46,119 nt of DNA from JAXFQS01 sp051892815 (GCA_051892815.1 JBJFGP010000160.1:1-46119); one strand, 5' to 3'. Numbered from the stretch's first letter, positions 1 to 7,765 are shown. Translations and numbers: made by a program. The notes: generated from the sequence alone by a model not told the origin.

Positions 1-911
1 AGCAAGAGCGCGACTTCCTGTCGAGGGCGAGAAGGACCCTCAAGGAGCGGCTGGGATGGGTGGTGCCGATAACCGATTTGAATGCGACTGGGGCGGAAGG
101 AAGGGGGGCGGATCCTGTGCACCTGGCGCGCGATGCGATGGACTATGTCGACTACCATCTCTACATCGACCATCCTTCGGGGATGGGTTCGAACAGTTTT
201 GCCTGTCCCAGCCGAACGGCCCATGAGGTGCCCGGCGGCGAGACGCTTTCCCGCACGCTCCGGCAGGTCAATCGAATCCGTCTTGCGGGCAAGCCCTTTG
301 TGCTGAGCGAGTTCAACTGGTGCGCACCAAACGCCCGCCGCGCCGAGGGTCTTGCGCTCTTGGCCGAACACGCGGACGGGGCCGATTGGAGCGGGCTCTG
401 GCGCTTCTCGTGGGCCAACCGCCTGGCCGATTTGGAAGGCGGGGATGCGACGAGGTTCTTCTTTCTCGCGACCGATCCGCTCGGGCGCGCGGCGGAGCGG
501 CTCGCGCTTGCGATCTTCCTGCGGCGCGGGCGGCATTTCGAACTGCGCCGTGGCGGGAAAGCCCTGGTTGGCATCCAAAGTCTCGACGGCCGGCCCATCC
601 GCCAATCCGCCCGCATCCTAGTCAGCCACCTCACCGAGCAGCAGAATGACGGGGCGACTTGGCTTGACGAGACGCGCCGCGAATACCTCTCGTGGGGCAC
701 CCTCCCCCATCTCATCCGAGACGCCCGAACCCCAGTCTCTATTGACCTCGACGAGCCCAGCCGATACCACGTCTGGGCGCTCGCGCCCGACGGCGCCCGA
801 CTCTGCCCCGTCCCCACGACCCATGCCCAAGGCCGCCTCCGGTTCCTCGCCGAGACACCCTTCAAAGGCCGCGCCGTCCTCGAATACGAAGTCGCCCGAG
901 TCCCCGACTGA
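1..911 (+). CDS. Glycoside hydrolase, clan GH-A-like, 3' part only
   Basis: The reading frame is open from the left edge of the window, so this is the C-terminal part of a longer protein; a GTG at 60 is only an internal codon. The visible 300 or so residues contain the end of a TIM-barrel-like catalytic region: a YVDYHLY segment followed by KPFVLSEFNW, where the Glu at 309-311 sits where clan GH-A enzymes (GH5 and relatives) keep their nucleophile. A beta-rich tail of about 150 residues follows. This suggests a polysaccharide- or oligosaccharide-cleaving enzyme, in keeping with the xylanase and glycosidases further right. The family cannot be fixed without the N-terminus, and whether it is secreted cannot be seen. 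Confidence 0.6.
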   Translation, partial: QERDFLSRARRTLKERLGWVVPITDLNATGAEGRGADPVHLARDAMDYVDYHLYIDHPSGMGSNSFACPSRTAHEVPGGETLSRTLRQVNRIRLAGKPFVLSEFNWCAPNARRAEGLALLAEHADGADWSGLWRFSWANRLADLEGGDATRFFFLATDPLGRAAERLALAIFLRRGRHFELRRGGKALVGIQSLDGRPIRQSARILVSHLTEQQNDGATWLDETRREYLSWGTLPHLIRDARTPVSIDLDEPSRYHVWALAPDGARLCPVPTTHAQGRLRFLAETPFKGRAVLEYEVARVPD

Positions 912-913
912 CT

Positions 914-1005
914 CCTGTCTACCTTCCGCCCCCAAAGGTACCTACCTCCGACACCCCATCCTGCCTACCAGCCGCACCATAAGGTGCCTACCCACCGCCC
1001 CCCTT
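914..1005. repeat. 23-bp-period motif array 1 (4 units)
   Basis: Ten-base motifs start at 914 (CCTGTCTACC), 937 (GGTACCTACC), 960 (CCTGCCTACC) and 983 (GGTGCCTACC), exactly 23 bp apart, each followed by a variable C-rich 13-base tail. The array begins just after the glycosidase stop codon and lies upstream of the promoter of the CBM48-like gene. It lies in a C-rich stretch that starts near position 600. Confidence 0.85.
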
Positions 1006-1046
1006 GACCCCAAAAGCGAAACTTCCGGCCAACCTGCCACTTTTGA

Positions 1047-1075
1047 TTGAAAAAACCGCAGAGTTTTGCTATCTT
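1047..1075 (+). promoter_or_regulatory. Promoter of the CBM48-like gene
   Basis: TTGAAA (1047-1052), a 17-base spacer ending in TGC, and TATCTT (1070-1075). Transcription would start near 1082, about 50 bases before the start codon. Confidence 0.6.
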
Positions 1076-1131
1076 GAGCCCTGCACCAGCGAGGCAGATG
1101 CCTCCCAACACTCCAATAAGGAATGGTGACC

Positions 1132-1494
1132 ATGAAAATCAAAAAAGCCTCAAAAGCCGCCGCCGAAAAGCCCGTGACCGACAAAGTCGCCAAGCCCGCC
1201 GCAGCTAGAAAGTCCGCAAAGCCCCGCGAAAAAGGCGTCCGCGTGACCTTCTCCGTCCGCGCAGAGACCGGCAGCGAAGTCTGGCTGGCAGGCTCCTTCA
1301 ACAACTGGGACCCCACCGCCAAGAAAATGGCCGACAAGGCCGGCGACGGATTCTACACCGCCACCCTCACCCTCCCCAAGGGCACCTACGAATACAAGTT
1401 CGTCATCAACGGCACCTGGTGCGCAGACCCCGAGTGCGCCGAGTGGGTCCAAAACGACATGGGCACGCTCAACTCCGTCCGCCACATCCAGTAG
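1132..1494 (+). CDS. Small glycogen-binding-domain (CBM48/AMPK-beta-like) protein
   Basis: A 120-residue protein with a Lys/Ala-rich, disordered-looking first 35 residues followed by one immunoglobulin-like carbohydrate-binding module. The signature is FSVRAETGSEVWLAGSFNNW followed by YEYKFVINGTW, the pattern of glycogen-binding domains in AMPK-beta and branching enzymes. There is no catalytic domain, no signal peptide and no membrane segment, so it is probably a cytoplasmic glucan-binding protein. I prefer ATG 1132 to ATG 1123 because AAGGA at 1118-1122 is nine bases before 1132 and overlaps the other start. Proteins of this size occur in several Gram-negative groups; their physiological role is not established. 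Confidence 0.8.
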   Translation: MKIKKASKAAAEKPVTDKVAKPAAARKSAKPREKGVRVTFSVRAETGSEVWLAGSFNNWDPTAKKMADKAGDGFYTATLTLPKGTYEYKFVINGTWCADPECAEWVQNDMGTLNSVRHIQ

Positions 1495-1579
1495 AGATAC
1501 ACCACCACAGACCGCAACGAGCCGGTTCCGCCTGCCCCCAGCAGACGAATCGGCTCTTGCCGTCCAAAAAACACACCAG

Positions 1580-2254
1580 ATGAACAGCAAGCGGATCGGC
1601 ATCATCGGCGCAGGACGCTTCGGAGAAGCACTCGCCCAAAGCTTCGCAGAGAAAGGAGTCGAGATCCTCCTCATCGACGAAAACCGCGAGAAGATTCGCG
1701 AGCTCGCGCAGTACGTCACCAAAGCAGTCGAAGGCGACGCTACCAACACCCGCCTGCTGGAGGAATCCGGCTTCGCCACCTGCGACACCGTAGTCGTCGC
1801 CATCGGAGATAACATCGAAGGCAGCATCATGGCGACCGCCGCCTGCAAGGAAATAGGCGTACCCAATGTCGTCGCCAAAGCCATCAGCGAGATCCACGGG
1901 AAAGTACTCAAACGCGTCGGCGCTGATGTAGTCGTGCACCCCAATCGTGACCGCGCCCAGCGCCTGGCGAGGGCACTTCTGGCAGCCACTCCTATCGAGC
2001 TCTTCGAGGTGGCGGATGGCTTGAGCATGGCCGAAGTGGTGGTACCCAGGCCTCTGGTCGGTAAGAACCTTGCGGAGTCGGCGGTGCGCACGGCTTTCGG
2101 CATTACGGTGCTAGCCATTCGACGTCTTGCTGACGACCCGGCGGCCCCGCGGCAAGTTGTGATGGCGACTCCGGAAGAGGTATTCCAGGAGGATGATCGT
2201 CTGCTGGTTTTCGGCGCGGACCGTAAAATCGACGCCTTTGCTTCGCAGGAGTGA
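1580..2254 (+). CDS. ktrA: Potassium-transport regulatory subunit (KtrA/TrkA-type RCK protein)
   Basis: A 224-residue protein with the two-domain layout of KtrA. The N-terminal Rossmann RCK domain shows GAGRFGEAL, which binds nucleotide, then LIDENREKI and EGDATN; the C-terminal part from about residue 140 is the RCK_C (TrkA_C) domain. Such proteins form a cytoplasmic ring that gates a KtrB/TrkH-type potassium channel in response to ATP, ADP or NAD(H). No channel gene is in the window, so the partner is elsewhere. The gene follows the CBM48-like gene by 85 bases without a clear promoter and may be cotranscribed. No strong ribosome-binding site precedes ATG 1580. Wobble bases change from C-rich to G-rich near 1985. 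Confidence 0.85.
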   Translation: MNSKRIGIIGAGRFGEALAQSFAEKGVEILLIDENREKIRELAQYVTKAVEGDATNTRLLEESGFATCDTVVVAIGDNIEGSIMATAACKEIGVPNVVAKAISEIHGKVLKRVGADVVVHPNRDRAQRLARALLAATPIELFEVADGLSMAEVVVPRPLVGKNLAESAVRTAFGITVLAIRRLADDPAAPRQVVMATPEEVFQEDDRLLVFGADRKIDAFASQE

Positions 2255-2264
2255 GTGGCTGTCT

Positions 2265-3362
2265 ATGATGCCTTGTCTGGTTCCCCGTTGGTGCCGCCGA
2301 GTTCTCATTCTTTCTGTCTTGGGGGTCATGGGATTCCTGCTGGCGCGAGCGTGGAATCGGTTGGAGCGAGCGGACTTGGATGGTGCCGCGCCGGCGTCGC
2401 TCTGTTGGGTATCGATGGGGACTTCTGCGGGGTTGACGCTACCGGGTTTCCAGGCCGAGCGTCTGCACGGGCTCAAGCACTCTGTCCAGGAGGTTTATGC
2501 CCGCATCGAGGGGGAACTCTCGCCCTACACGCCTGGGGATTGGCTCCGTCTGGTGCACACGGAGAGGGCTATTCCAATCCCTGCCGATCTCCAACCTCTC
2601 GTCGCCGAATCAATCCGTCTTTCGCGCCAGAGCCAAGGCGTTTTCAGTCCGGCAATCGAGCCGTTGATGAGGCTCTGGGGTTTCCGAGGCGCGCCCCCGA
2701 AGGAGCCCCCTTCCGAGGCGGAAACCCTGGCGCTGGCGAAGGCCATTCGAGCAGACCTCTCGCTCTCGCTGGAGGGTAATCGCCTGCTCGTCTCGAAAGC
2801 GGCCCGGGAGGCGGTTCATGCGACGGGTTCGAGGCTGTTGCTTGATTTTGGCGCCATCGCCAAGGGCTATGCCGTCGACCTCGCCGCCAAGCAGATTCCG
2901 CCGGATGTGCCGGATATTCTAATCGACCTTGGCGGCACGCTCTACGCCAAGGGACATTCCCCCGCTCGCGCCGACGGCTGGCGCGTGGCCATCCGCAATC
3001 CCTACCAACCTAAGGGGGCGATTGGTTGGTTCGTCCTGCCCCCGGAGATGGCAACCTCCACCAGCGGGAGCTACGAACGATTCGTCCCCATCGGTACCAA
3101 CCTCTTCGGGCACCTCCTGGACCCCAGAACCGGCCGCCCCGTCAAACCTTGCGCCGCCGTCACCGTCATCGCCCCGACCGCCACACTGGCCGACGCCCTC
3201 TCCACCACACTCTACATCCTCGGACCCGGACAAGGTCGAGACTGGCTCCAAAAGCACCACCCCGAAGCCCACGCCGTCTGGTACCCGCCAACCCCCCAAG
3301 AGCCCCCCGCCACGACCCCGGGATTCCCGCCAATCCACCCCTTCGCAACCCGCCCCCGCTAG
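2265..3362 (+). CDS. apbE: FAD:protein FMN transferase (ApbE-like), membrane-anchored
   Basis: The enzyme attaches FMN to a threonine of target proteins such as Rnf or Nqr subunits, using FAD and Mg2+, on the outer face of the inner membrane. Family hallmarks are LDFGAIAKGYAVD, LIDLGGTLYAKG, a TSTSGSYERF segment, HLLDPRTGRPV and TLADALSTTLY. The N-terminus holds one hydrophobic segment (VLILSVLGVMGFLL) with no clear lipobox. ATG 2265 starts ten bases after the KtrA stop with AGGAG at 2247-2251; ATG 2268 is also possible, and a longer frame from 2193 would overlap KtrA. The last 40 residues are Pro-rich. A 23-bp motif array (3001-3102) lies in the coding sequence around the conserved GSYERF region. 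No flavinylation target is visible here. Confidence 0.88.
   Translation: MMPCLVPRWCRRVLILSVLGVMGFLLARAWNRLERADLDGAAPASLCWVSMGTSAGLTLPGFQAERLHGLKHSVQEVYARIEGELSPYTPGDWLRLVHTERAIPIPADLQPLVAESIRLSRQSQGVFSPAIEPLMRLWGFRGAPPKEPPSEAETLALAKAIRADLSLSLEGNRLLVSKAAREAVHATGSRLLLDFGAIAKGYAVDLAAKQIPPDVPDILIDLGGTLYAKGHSPARADGWRVAIRNPYQPKGAIGWFVLPPEMATSTSGSYERFVPIGTNLFGHLLDPRTGRPVKPCAAVTVIAPTATLADALSTTLYILGPGQGRDWLQKHHPEAHAVWYPPTPQEPPATTPGFPPIHPFATRPR
3001..3102. repeat. 23-bp-period motif array 2, inside apbE (5 units)
   Basis: Motifs start at 3001 (CCTACCAACC), 3024 (GGTTGGTTCG), 3047 (GATGGCAACC), 3070 (GCTACGAACG) and 3093 (GGTACCAACC), all 23 bp apart. Most positions fit SSTNSSNASS. The array lies about 120 bp right of a change from G-rich to C-rich sequence near 2880 and overlaps codons for a conserved ApbE segment, so protein and DNA constraints coexist. 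Confidence 0.7.
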
Positions 3363-3365
3363 ACC

Positions 3366-4652
3366 ATGCCGAGCAACCTTCAGATCGCCGTCATAGCGGA
3401 AAAGACCCGAGCCTACTCCCGAGAACTCTGCCGCGGCATTGCCTCCGTCGGCCAAGACCACAAAGAGTGGGCCCTCCACCTCCTGAGCGACATCCCCCCC
3501 AATCCCGATACACTCGCCCGCTACGACGCCTTCATCGTCCGCGCCTACGACCAGCCCTTCGCCGACCGCCTCCTCGCCACGGGAAAACCCATCGTCGACG
3601 TCTACGGAGGAGCCGCCAGATGCCAAGGACTCCGCCTCGTCGACGCCGACCACCGCGCCATAGGCGTACTCGCCGCCCGCTACTTTGCTGCCCGCTGCTA
3701 CAACCACTTCGCATTCTGCGGCTACCAGGGAATCTTCTTTTCCGACCGCCGCGAGCAAGCCTTCTTCGAGACCCTTTCCCGCACAGGCGCAGCCTCCTTC
3801 CAAGCCTACCCGACACCCAAAAAGGACCTCGACAACTTCAATGTCCTGAACCTCAGAAGAGAGGAGATAGAATCGAACTACTGCGAGCGCCACCTGGCCA
3901 GGTGGGTCTCCCAACTGCCCAAACCAGTAGCCATCCTTTGTAGCCACGATGCCCGGGCGCTGCAACTTCTGAGGGCCTGCAGAGGTGCGGGCATCGGGGT
4001 GCCGAGCGAAGTCGCAATCATGGGCGTCGACAACGATACTTTGATCTGCGGTTTCTGCACTCCGCCGCTCTCAAGCATTGACCCGAACGCCTTCGCGATT
4101 GGGCAATCGGCGGCGGGGATTCTGGCCAAGGTGCTCGCCGGGGAGGAGCCTTCCGGCGGGGTCGAGGCAACGCTGATTCGCCCCAAGGGGATTGTCGAGC
4201 GGGGAACTTCGGCCTACTATCCAACGGCGCCGGAGTGGCTGCCTTCTGCGGTCGGGTTCATTCGCAGGGAGTTCGGCAAGGGCATCTCGGCGACGGATGT
4301 CTTTCGCACGGTGGGGTTCTCGCACACGGTTGTCGAGCAGGCCTTCCGCCGCCACCTGCGCACGACGGTCCAGCAGGAGATTATGCGGCACCGGCTCAAC
4401 GGCGCGATTGAGCTGCTGTGCACGACATCGCTGACGAGTGCGGAAATCAGCCGCCGGACGGGATTCTCGTCGCCCCAATACTTCGCGCGCTTCTTCCTTG
4501 AGCAAACCCGGTGCACTCCCGGCGCCTTCCGCGAGCGCAACAGCGGTCCCGCGTGGGAACGCCACGCCGTCCCCAGCGCCGTGGAACGGGGCCTCCTCGA
4601 TGCTGCCGACCCGGCCGGCCGAGTGATAGGCACCAGCCGGGGCCGCGGCTAG
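3366..4652 (+). CDS. XylR-like transcriptional regulator (sugar-binding sensor plus AraC HTH)
   Basis: A 428-residue regulator. Residues 1 to about 275 resemble a LacI/periplasmic-binding-protein fold that senses a sugar (ILCSHDARALQLLRACRGAG, VPSEVAIMGVDND); the C-terminal third carries an AraC-type double helix-turn-helix (TDVFRTVGFSHTVVEQAFRR, then SAEISRRTGFSSPQYFARFF). This is the arrangement of XylR, which activates xylose genes. It starts three bases after the ApbE stop codon, so the two may share a transcript, although a functional link is not obvious. Its last codons and its TAG stop (4650-4652) lie inside 23-bp array 3, and the extra tail after the AraC domain may derive from that array. 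Ligand and targets are unknown. Confidence 0.88.
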   Translation: MPSNLQIAVIAEKTRAYSRELCRGIASVGQDHKEWALHLLSDIPPNPDTLARYDAFIVRAYDQPFADRLLATGKPIVDVYGGAARCQGLRLVDADHRAIGVLAARYFAARCYNHFAFCGYQGIFFSDRREQAFFETLSRTGAASFQAYPTPKKDLDNFNVLNLRREEIESNYCERHLARWVSQLPKPVAILCSHDARALQLLRACRGAGIGVPSEVAIMGVDNDTLICGFCTPPLSSIDPNAFAIGQSAAGILAKVLAGEEPSGGVEATLIRPKGIVERGTSAYYPTAPEWLPSAVGFIRREFGKGISATDVFRTVGFSHTVVEQAFRRHLRTTVQQEIMRHRLNGAIELLCTTSLTSAEISRRTGFSSPQYFARFFLEQTRCTPGAFRERNSGPAWERHAVPSAVERGLLDAADPAGRVIGTSRGRG

Positions 4653-4739
4653 CAACCTCCGCCAGCCGGTCGTGCCTACCTCCCGGATCCGGACCTGCCT
4701 ATCTCCTACTCGCCGAGGTGCCTACCTTCCGCGCCCGCC
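4625..4739. repeat. 23-bp-period motif array 3 (5 units)
   Basis: Motifs start at 4625 (GATAGGCACC), 4648 (GCTAGCAACC), 4671 (CGTGCCTACC), 4694 (CCTGCCTATC) and 4717 (GGTGCCTACC), exactly 23 bp apart. The first two overlap the end of the regulator gene, and the second supplies its TAG stop. The tRNA-His promoter boxes follow in the same register: 4788 and 4811 are both two bases into a 23-bp step counted from 4717. Confidence 0.88.
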
Positions 4740-4787
4740 GGCAAAGACGCTCCAGACGATTTCCTTTCCGCATTCCAAACAATTTGC

Positions 4788-4816
4788 TTGCCAAACCCCG
4801 CCGGTTGTGGTAAATT
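4788..4816 (+). promoter_or_regulatory. Promoter of tRNA-His
   Basis: TTGCCA (4788-4793), 17 bases ending in TGG, TAAATT (4811-4816). The predicted start near 4823 is about ten bases before the tRNA. Confidence 0.65.
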
Positions 4817-4833
4817 GATTGCTCATCCGAGAT

Positions 4834-4910
4834 GGCGAAAGTAGCTCAGTCGGTAGAGCTCCAGATTGTGGATCTGGCTGTCGCGGGTTCGAGTCCCGTC
4901 TTTCGCCCCA
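4834..4910 (+). tRNA. tRNA-His (anticodon GTG)
   Basis: A full cloverleaf can be drawn. The acceptor stem pairs 4835-4841 with 4900-4906, the anticodon stem pairs 4861-4865 with 4873-4877, and the anticodon GTG is at 4868-4870. The extra G at 4834 opposite C at 4907 is the G-1:C73 pair that histidyl-tRNA synthetase requires. The CCA end is encoded (4908-4910). Promoter, tRNA and terminator form a complete small transcription unit. Confidence 0.96.
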
Positions 4911-4921
4911 TCCCCCTTCCA

Positions 4922-4954
4922 AACCCCGAACGCGCCGTGCATCGGGGTTTTTTA
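4922..4954 (+). terminator. Rho-independent terminator after tRNA-His
   Basis: Stem 4922-4929 pairs with 4942-4949 (AACCCCGA with TCGGGGTT), a 12-base loop lies between, and a run of six or more T follows. Confidence 0.85.
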
Positions 4955-4992
4955 GTAAAACACGCGGCCACTGACCAACGGGAGGACCAACC

Positions 4993-6360
4993 ATGGCACG
5001 AGAGCGAACCCCTCGACTAACCGAAAAACTGCTCGGCCACTATACATCCCGGCTGCGCCAGAACGGTAAGATCGACACCGAACTCTACCAGAAATACAAC
5101 GTCAAGCGCGGCCTCCGAAACGCCGACGGCACTGGCGTCCTCGTCGGCCTGACACGCATCGGAAGCGTCCACGGATACATCATCGACGAGAACGAAAAAC
5201 AGAGCGTCGAAGGCAAACAACTCTACCGCGGAATCGACGTCCAGGAACTCGTCTCCGGCTTCCAGGCTGAGCACCGACCGGGCTTCGAGGAATGCGCCTA
5301 CCTGCTCATGTTCGGCCTACTCCCGGACGAAAAGGAACTCGCCGAATGGCGCGGCGTATTGGACTCCTTCAGATGCCTTCCCGACGGCCTCAAAGGCGCC
5401 ATCCTGCTCTACCCGGGCAAAGACATTATGAACAACCTGGCCCGGGCCGTGCTCAACAAATACAACCTCGACCCAGTACCAGACTCCCTCAGGCTTGACG
5501 ACACCATCCGCCAGTGCATCGAACTCATCGCCCAACTTCCCGCCATCGTCGCCTACTCGTTCCTGGCCAAGCACAACCGCTTTGAATCGCAAGATCTCTA
5601 CCTAGTCGATCCAAAGCCCGGCCTCTCAACTGCCGAGAATTTCCTCCGGATGCTGCACCACGACCGGGACGCAACGCCCCTAGAAGCCGAACTGCTGGAT
5701 TTGCTTCTGGTGCTCCATGCGGAGCACGGGGGCGGGAACAATTCGGCCTTTACAACGCATGTGGTCACTTCCGCCTTTACGGACACTTATTCGGCAATCG
5801 CGTCGGCGATTCTCTCCTTGAAAGGCTATCGGCACGGGGGTGCGAATCTCCGGGTTATGGCGCAGATGGCGCAGATGAAGGAGAAGGTGAAGGACTGGAA
5901 GGATGACGATGAGATTGCGGCGTATCTGCGCAAGGTGTTGAAGAAGGAGGAGGGCGACGGGACGGGTCTGATCTATGGTTTGGGGCATGCGGTCTATACG
6001 CTTTCGGATCCCCGGGCGGTGCTGCTCTCCAAGAAGGCGTGCGAGCTAGCGGCGGAGAAAGGTCGTTCGGACGAGTTCGACTTTTACGAACGCATCAGCC
6101 GGGTCGGTCCTCAGGTTTTCAACGAGGGCCGGGAGAAGAAGCGTCCGCTCTGCGCGAATGTGGACTTCTACTCGGGTTTTGTCTACGACATGATTGGGGT
6201 TCCGCAGGAACTTTTCACGCCGCTCTTTGCGGTCTCGCGCATTGTGGGGTGGTCGGCGCACCACCTCGAAGAGTTGCTCAACGGCGGCCCGATCATACGC
6301 CCCTCCTACAAAGCGGTCGGGGGCAAGCGCCCCTACCAGACTCTGCACGAGCGCTCCTAA
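4993..6360 (+). CDS. gltA: Citrate synthase
   Basis: Condenses acetyl-CoA and oxaloacetate to citrate at the entry of the TCA cycle. The 455-residue protein has the family's catalytic triad by motif: His281 in YRHGGAN, His332 in GLGHAVYT and Asp391 in NVDFYSG. The LHAEHGGGNNSAF segment marks the longer variant common in gut anaerobes. GGGAGG lies about ten bases before ATG 4993. Only about 40 bases separate the tRNA-His terminator from the start codon and I see no good promoter there, so transcription may depend on read-through. Wobble use flips within the gene: 5461-5520 has 25 C and 10 G, while 5881-5940 has 7 C and 25 G. Confidence 0.95.
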   Translation: MARERTPRLTEKLLGHYTSRLRQNGKIDTELYQKYNVKRGLRNADGTGVLVGLTRIGSVHGYIIDENEKQSVEGKQLYRGIDVQELVSGFQAEHRPGFEECAYLLMFGLLPDEKELAEWRGVLDSFRCLPDGLKGAILLYPGKDIMNNLARAVLNKYNLDPVPDSLRLDDTIRQCIELIAQLPAIVAYSFLAKHNRFESQDLYLVDPKPGLSTAENFLRMLHHDRDATPLEAELLDLLLVLHAEHGGGNNSAFTTHVVTSAFTDTYSAIASAILSLKGYRHGGANLRVMAQMAQMKEKVKDWKDDDEIAAYLRKVLKKEEGDGTGLIYGLGHAVYTLSDPRAVLLSKKACELAAEKGRSDEFDFYERISRVGPQVFNEGREKKRPLCANVDFYSGFVYDMIGVPQELFTPLFAVSRIVGWSAHHLEELLNGGPIIRPSYKAVGGKRPYQTLHERS

Positions 6361-6384
6361 TCTGCCGCGCTTCCCGCTCCAAGG

Positions 6385-6414
6385 CCTCGCAACGGCTTCG
6401 TTGCGGGGACTTTT
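6385..6414 (+). terminator. Terminator after citrate synthase
   Basis: Stem 6385-6392 pairs with 6401-6408 around an eight-base loop, followed by a short T run. The T tract is weak. Confidence 0.55.
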
Positions 6415-6430
6415 GCCATTCAAACTCCAT

Positions 6431-6555
6431 CCCGGTCAGGAATGGGTTCCGCGGATAGGCACGACCTGAACGCAGAGGTTGCCACGACCGGGATGCGAAG
6501 GTTGCCACCCATTCCCCCTAAAGGTGCTAACCTCCCGCCCGGCATCATTTGCACC
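6431..6555. repeat. 23-bp-period motif array 4 (4 clear, 2 degenerate units)
   Basis: Clear motifs start at 6454 (GATAGGCACG), 6477 (GGTTGCCACG), 6500 (GGTTGCCACC) and 6523 (GGTGCTAACC), all 23 bp apart. Degenerate copies in the same register occur at 6431 (CCCGGTCAGG) and 6546 (CATTTGCACC). The array sits between the citrate synthase terminator and the promoter of the GntR-type regulator, just right of a G-to-C skew switch near 6295. Confidence 0.88.
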
Positions 6556-6574
6556 TCCGAATGCGAAAAAAAAC

Positions 6575-6603
6575 TACACATCCGCCCGGTAGTTTGGTAC
6601 ATT
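6575..6603 (+). promoter_or_regulatory. Extended -10 promoter of the GntR-type regulator
   Basis: TGG followed by TACATT (6598-6603); the matching -35 position (6575) is poor (TACACA). The start would fall near 6610, immediately before ATG 6611, so the message is probably leaderless. Confidence 0.45.
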
Positions 6604-6610
6604 AGTGCGT

Positions 6611-7765
6611 ATGGACACGCACGACTCTCCCCGGACCAATGCCCCGACCACCTCCCCCCGCTCCCTGGAAAGACGCCGACACCGAAGCGCCGACGACCTC
6701 CCCTTCAAAGTCGACCGCGCCCACCACGGCGGCTTGACAGACCAGTTGGCCGCGGGCTTGAGGCAGGCCATTCTATCCGGCTTCTACCGCCCTGGCGACG
6801 TCCTCCCCACCCTCGAAGAGTTGGCGCGCGCGACCGGCACCTCCATGCGCGTACCGCGCGAAGCGATGGACCGCCTCCGGGCCGAAGGACTCGTTCAGCC
6901 CAGACGCTCCGTAGGCTCCATCGTCATCGGCTCCCGCCAACAAGCCTGGCGGGGACATGTCCTCTTCATCCTCTCCGACGCGGACGGCTCCTACTACGCC
7001 AATGTCTATGCCGCACGCGTCCAGCAAGGCCTCATCGAAGCCGGATACCTCTTTTCCAGAGTCTCCGTCGTCGGGCGCGAAGGGGTCGCCAACTCGGGCG
7101 CCCTCGAGTCCGCGCTCGCGCAGAATGTGACCCTGGGGATAATCTTCTGTCCGCGCGACGGGCGCATAGCCAAGCGGCTCGAAGGTAGAGGCATTCCCTA
7201 TGTGGTGGTGGGCGAGCACGAACCCGTCGGGAAGCTTTGCCGCGGCTGGATTCGTTTCAACCGCGCGGCCGCGGTGCAAGGCTTCGTCGACCGCTGCCGG
7301 AAGGTAGGGGCCAGGCGCATTCTCGCGGTGGAATTCGAGGGAGAGGGTGGCGTCGACATAGCCCCTGCGCTGAAAGGAAGCGGTCTCGAACTCAGGCGCG
7401 AACGCTTCCGTGCGCCGCCCGGGGCAGGGAGGCTTGAGCACATTCAAAGGGAGGTGATGGAGCGCTTGCTCAAGGGGGATGGATGGGCAGCGGATGTGCT
7501 CTTTTTCGCCGATGATTTCCTTGCAATGGGTGGTTTGACGGCTCTGCTGGCAAGGCAGGTGCGGATTCCGGAGGAACTCAGGGTCGCCACCTTCGCGAAC
7601 GACGGGTTCGGCCCTGTTTTTCCGATTGAGTTGACGCGGCTCTCGATGGACCCTGTGGCGCACGCGGTGCAGACAATCGGGTGGCTGCTGGCTATTCTGC
7701 GGCGCGAGCCCCTGCCCGCCGAGCCGTCCCTGAGGTCTGTCTACCGGCAGGGCCAATCGCTCTAG
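6611..7765 (+). CDS. GntR-type regulator with a LacI-like sugar-sensing domain
   Basis: A 384-residue regulator of the AraR type. A winged helix-turn-helix of the GntR family spans about residues 40-105 (LAAGLRQAILSGFYRPGDVL, then LARATGTSMRVPREAMDRL), followed by a periplasmic-binding-protein-like effector domain (HVLFILSDADGSYY; ADVLFFADDFLAMGG; RVATFANDG). Such proteins repress carbohydrate genes until a sugar binds. ATG 6611 is preferred to GTG 6605 because the predicted transcript starts at about 6610. It precedes the LRR protein, the xylanase and a glycosidase-like gene, the most likely targets. Wobble bases switch from C-rich to G-rich near 7085. Confidence 0.85.
   Translation: MDTHDSPRTNAPTTSPRSLERRRHRSADDLPFKVDRAHHGGLTDQLAAGLRQAILSGFYRPGDVLPTLEELARATGTSMRVPREAMDRLRAEGLVQPRRSVGSIVIGSRQQAWRGHVLFILSDADGSYYANVYAARVQQGLIEAGYLFSRVSVVGREGVANSGALESALAQNVTLGIIFCPRDGRIAKRLEGRGIPYVVVGEHEPVGKLCRGWIRFNRAAAVQGFVDRCRKVGARRILAVEFEGEGGVDIAPALKGSGLELRRERFRAPPGAGRLEHIQREVMERLLKGDGWAADVLFFADDFLAMGGLTALLARQVRIPEELRVATFANDGFGPVFPIELTRLSMDPVAHAVQTIGWLLAILRREPLPAEPSLRSVYRQGQSL

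Noticed and set aside
161..865. Long open frames antisense or in other frames to real genes, such as the minus-strand frame here or the ones opposite the nuclease and rhamnosidase genes.
   Set aside because: High GC content creates long shadow frames; these lack family motifs and have implausible Arg/Pro/Ser-rich or Gly/Val-rich compositions.
1519..1556. A hairpin between the CBM48-like gene and ktrA as terminator.
   Set aside because: Only six base pairs around a 26-base loop and a poor T run.
4953..4958. A promoter for citrate synthase overlapping the tRNA-His terminator (TAGTAA).
   Set aside because: No matching -35 at 17 bases; more likely the terminator's T run.
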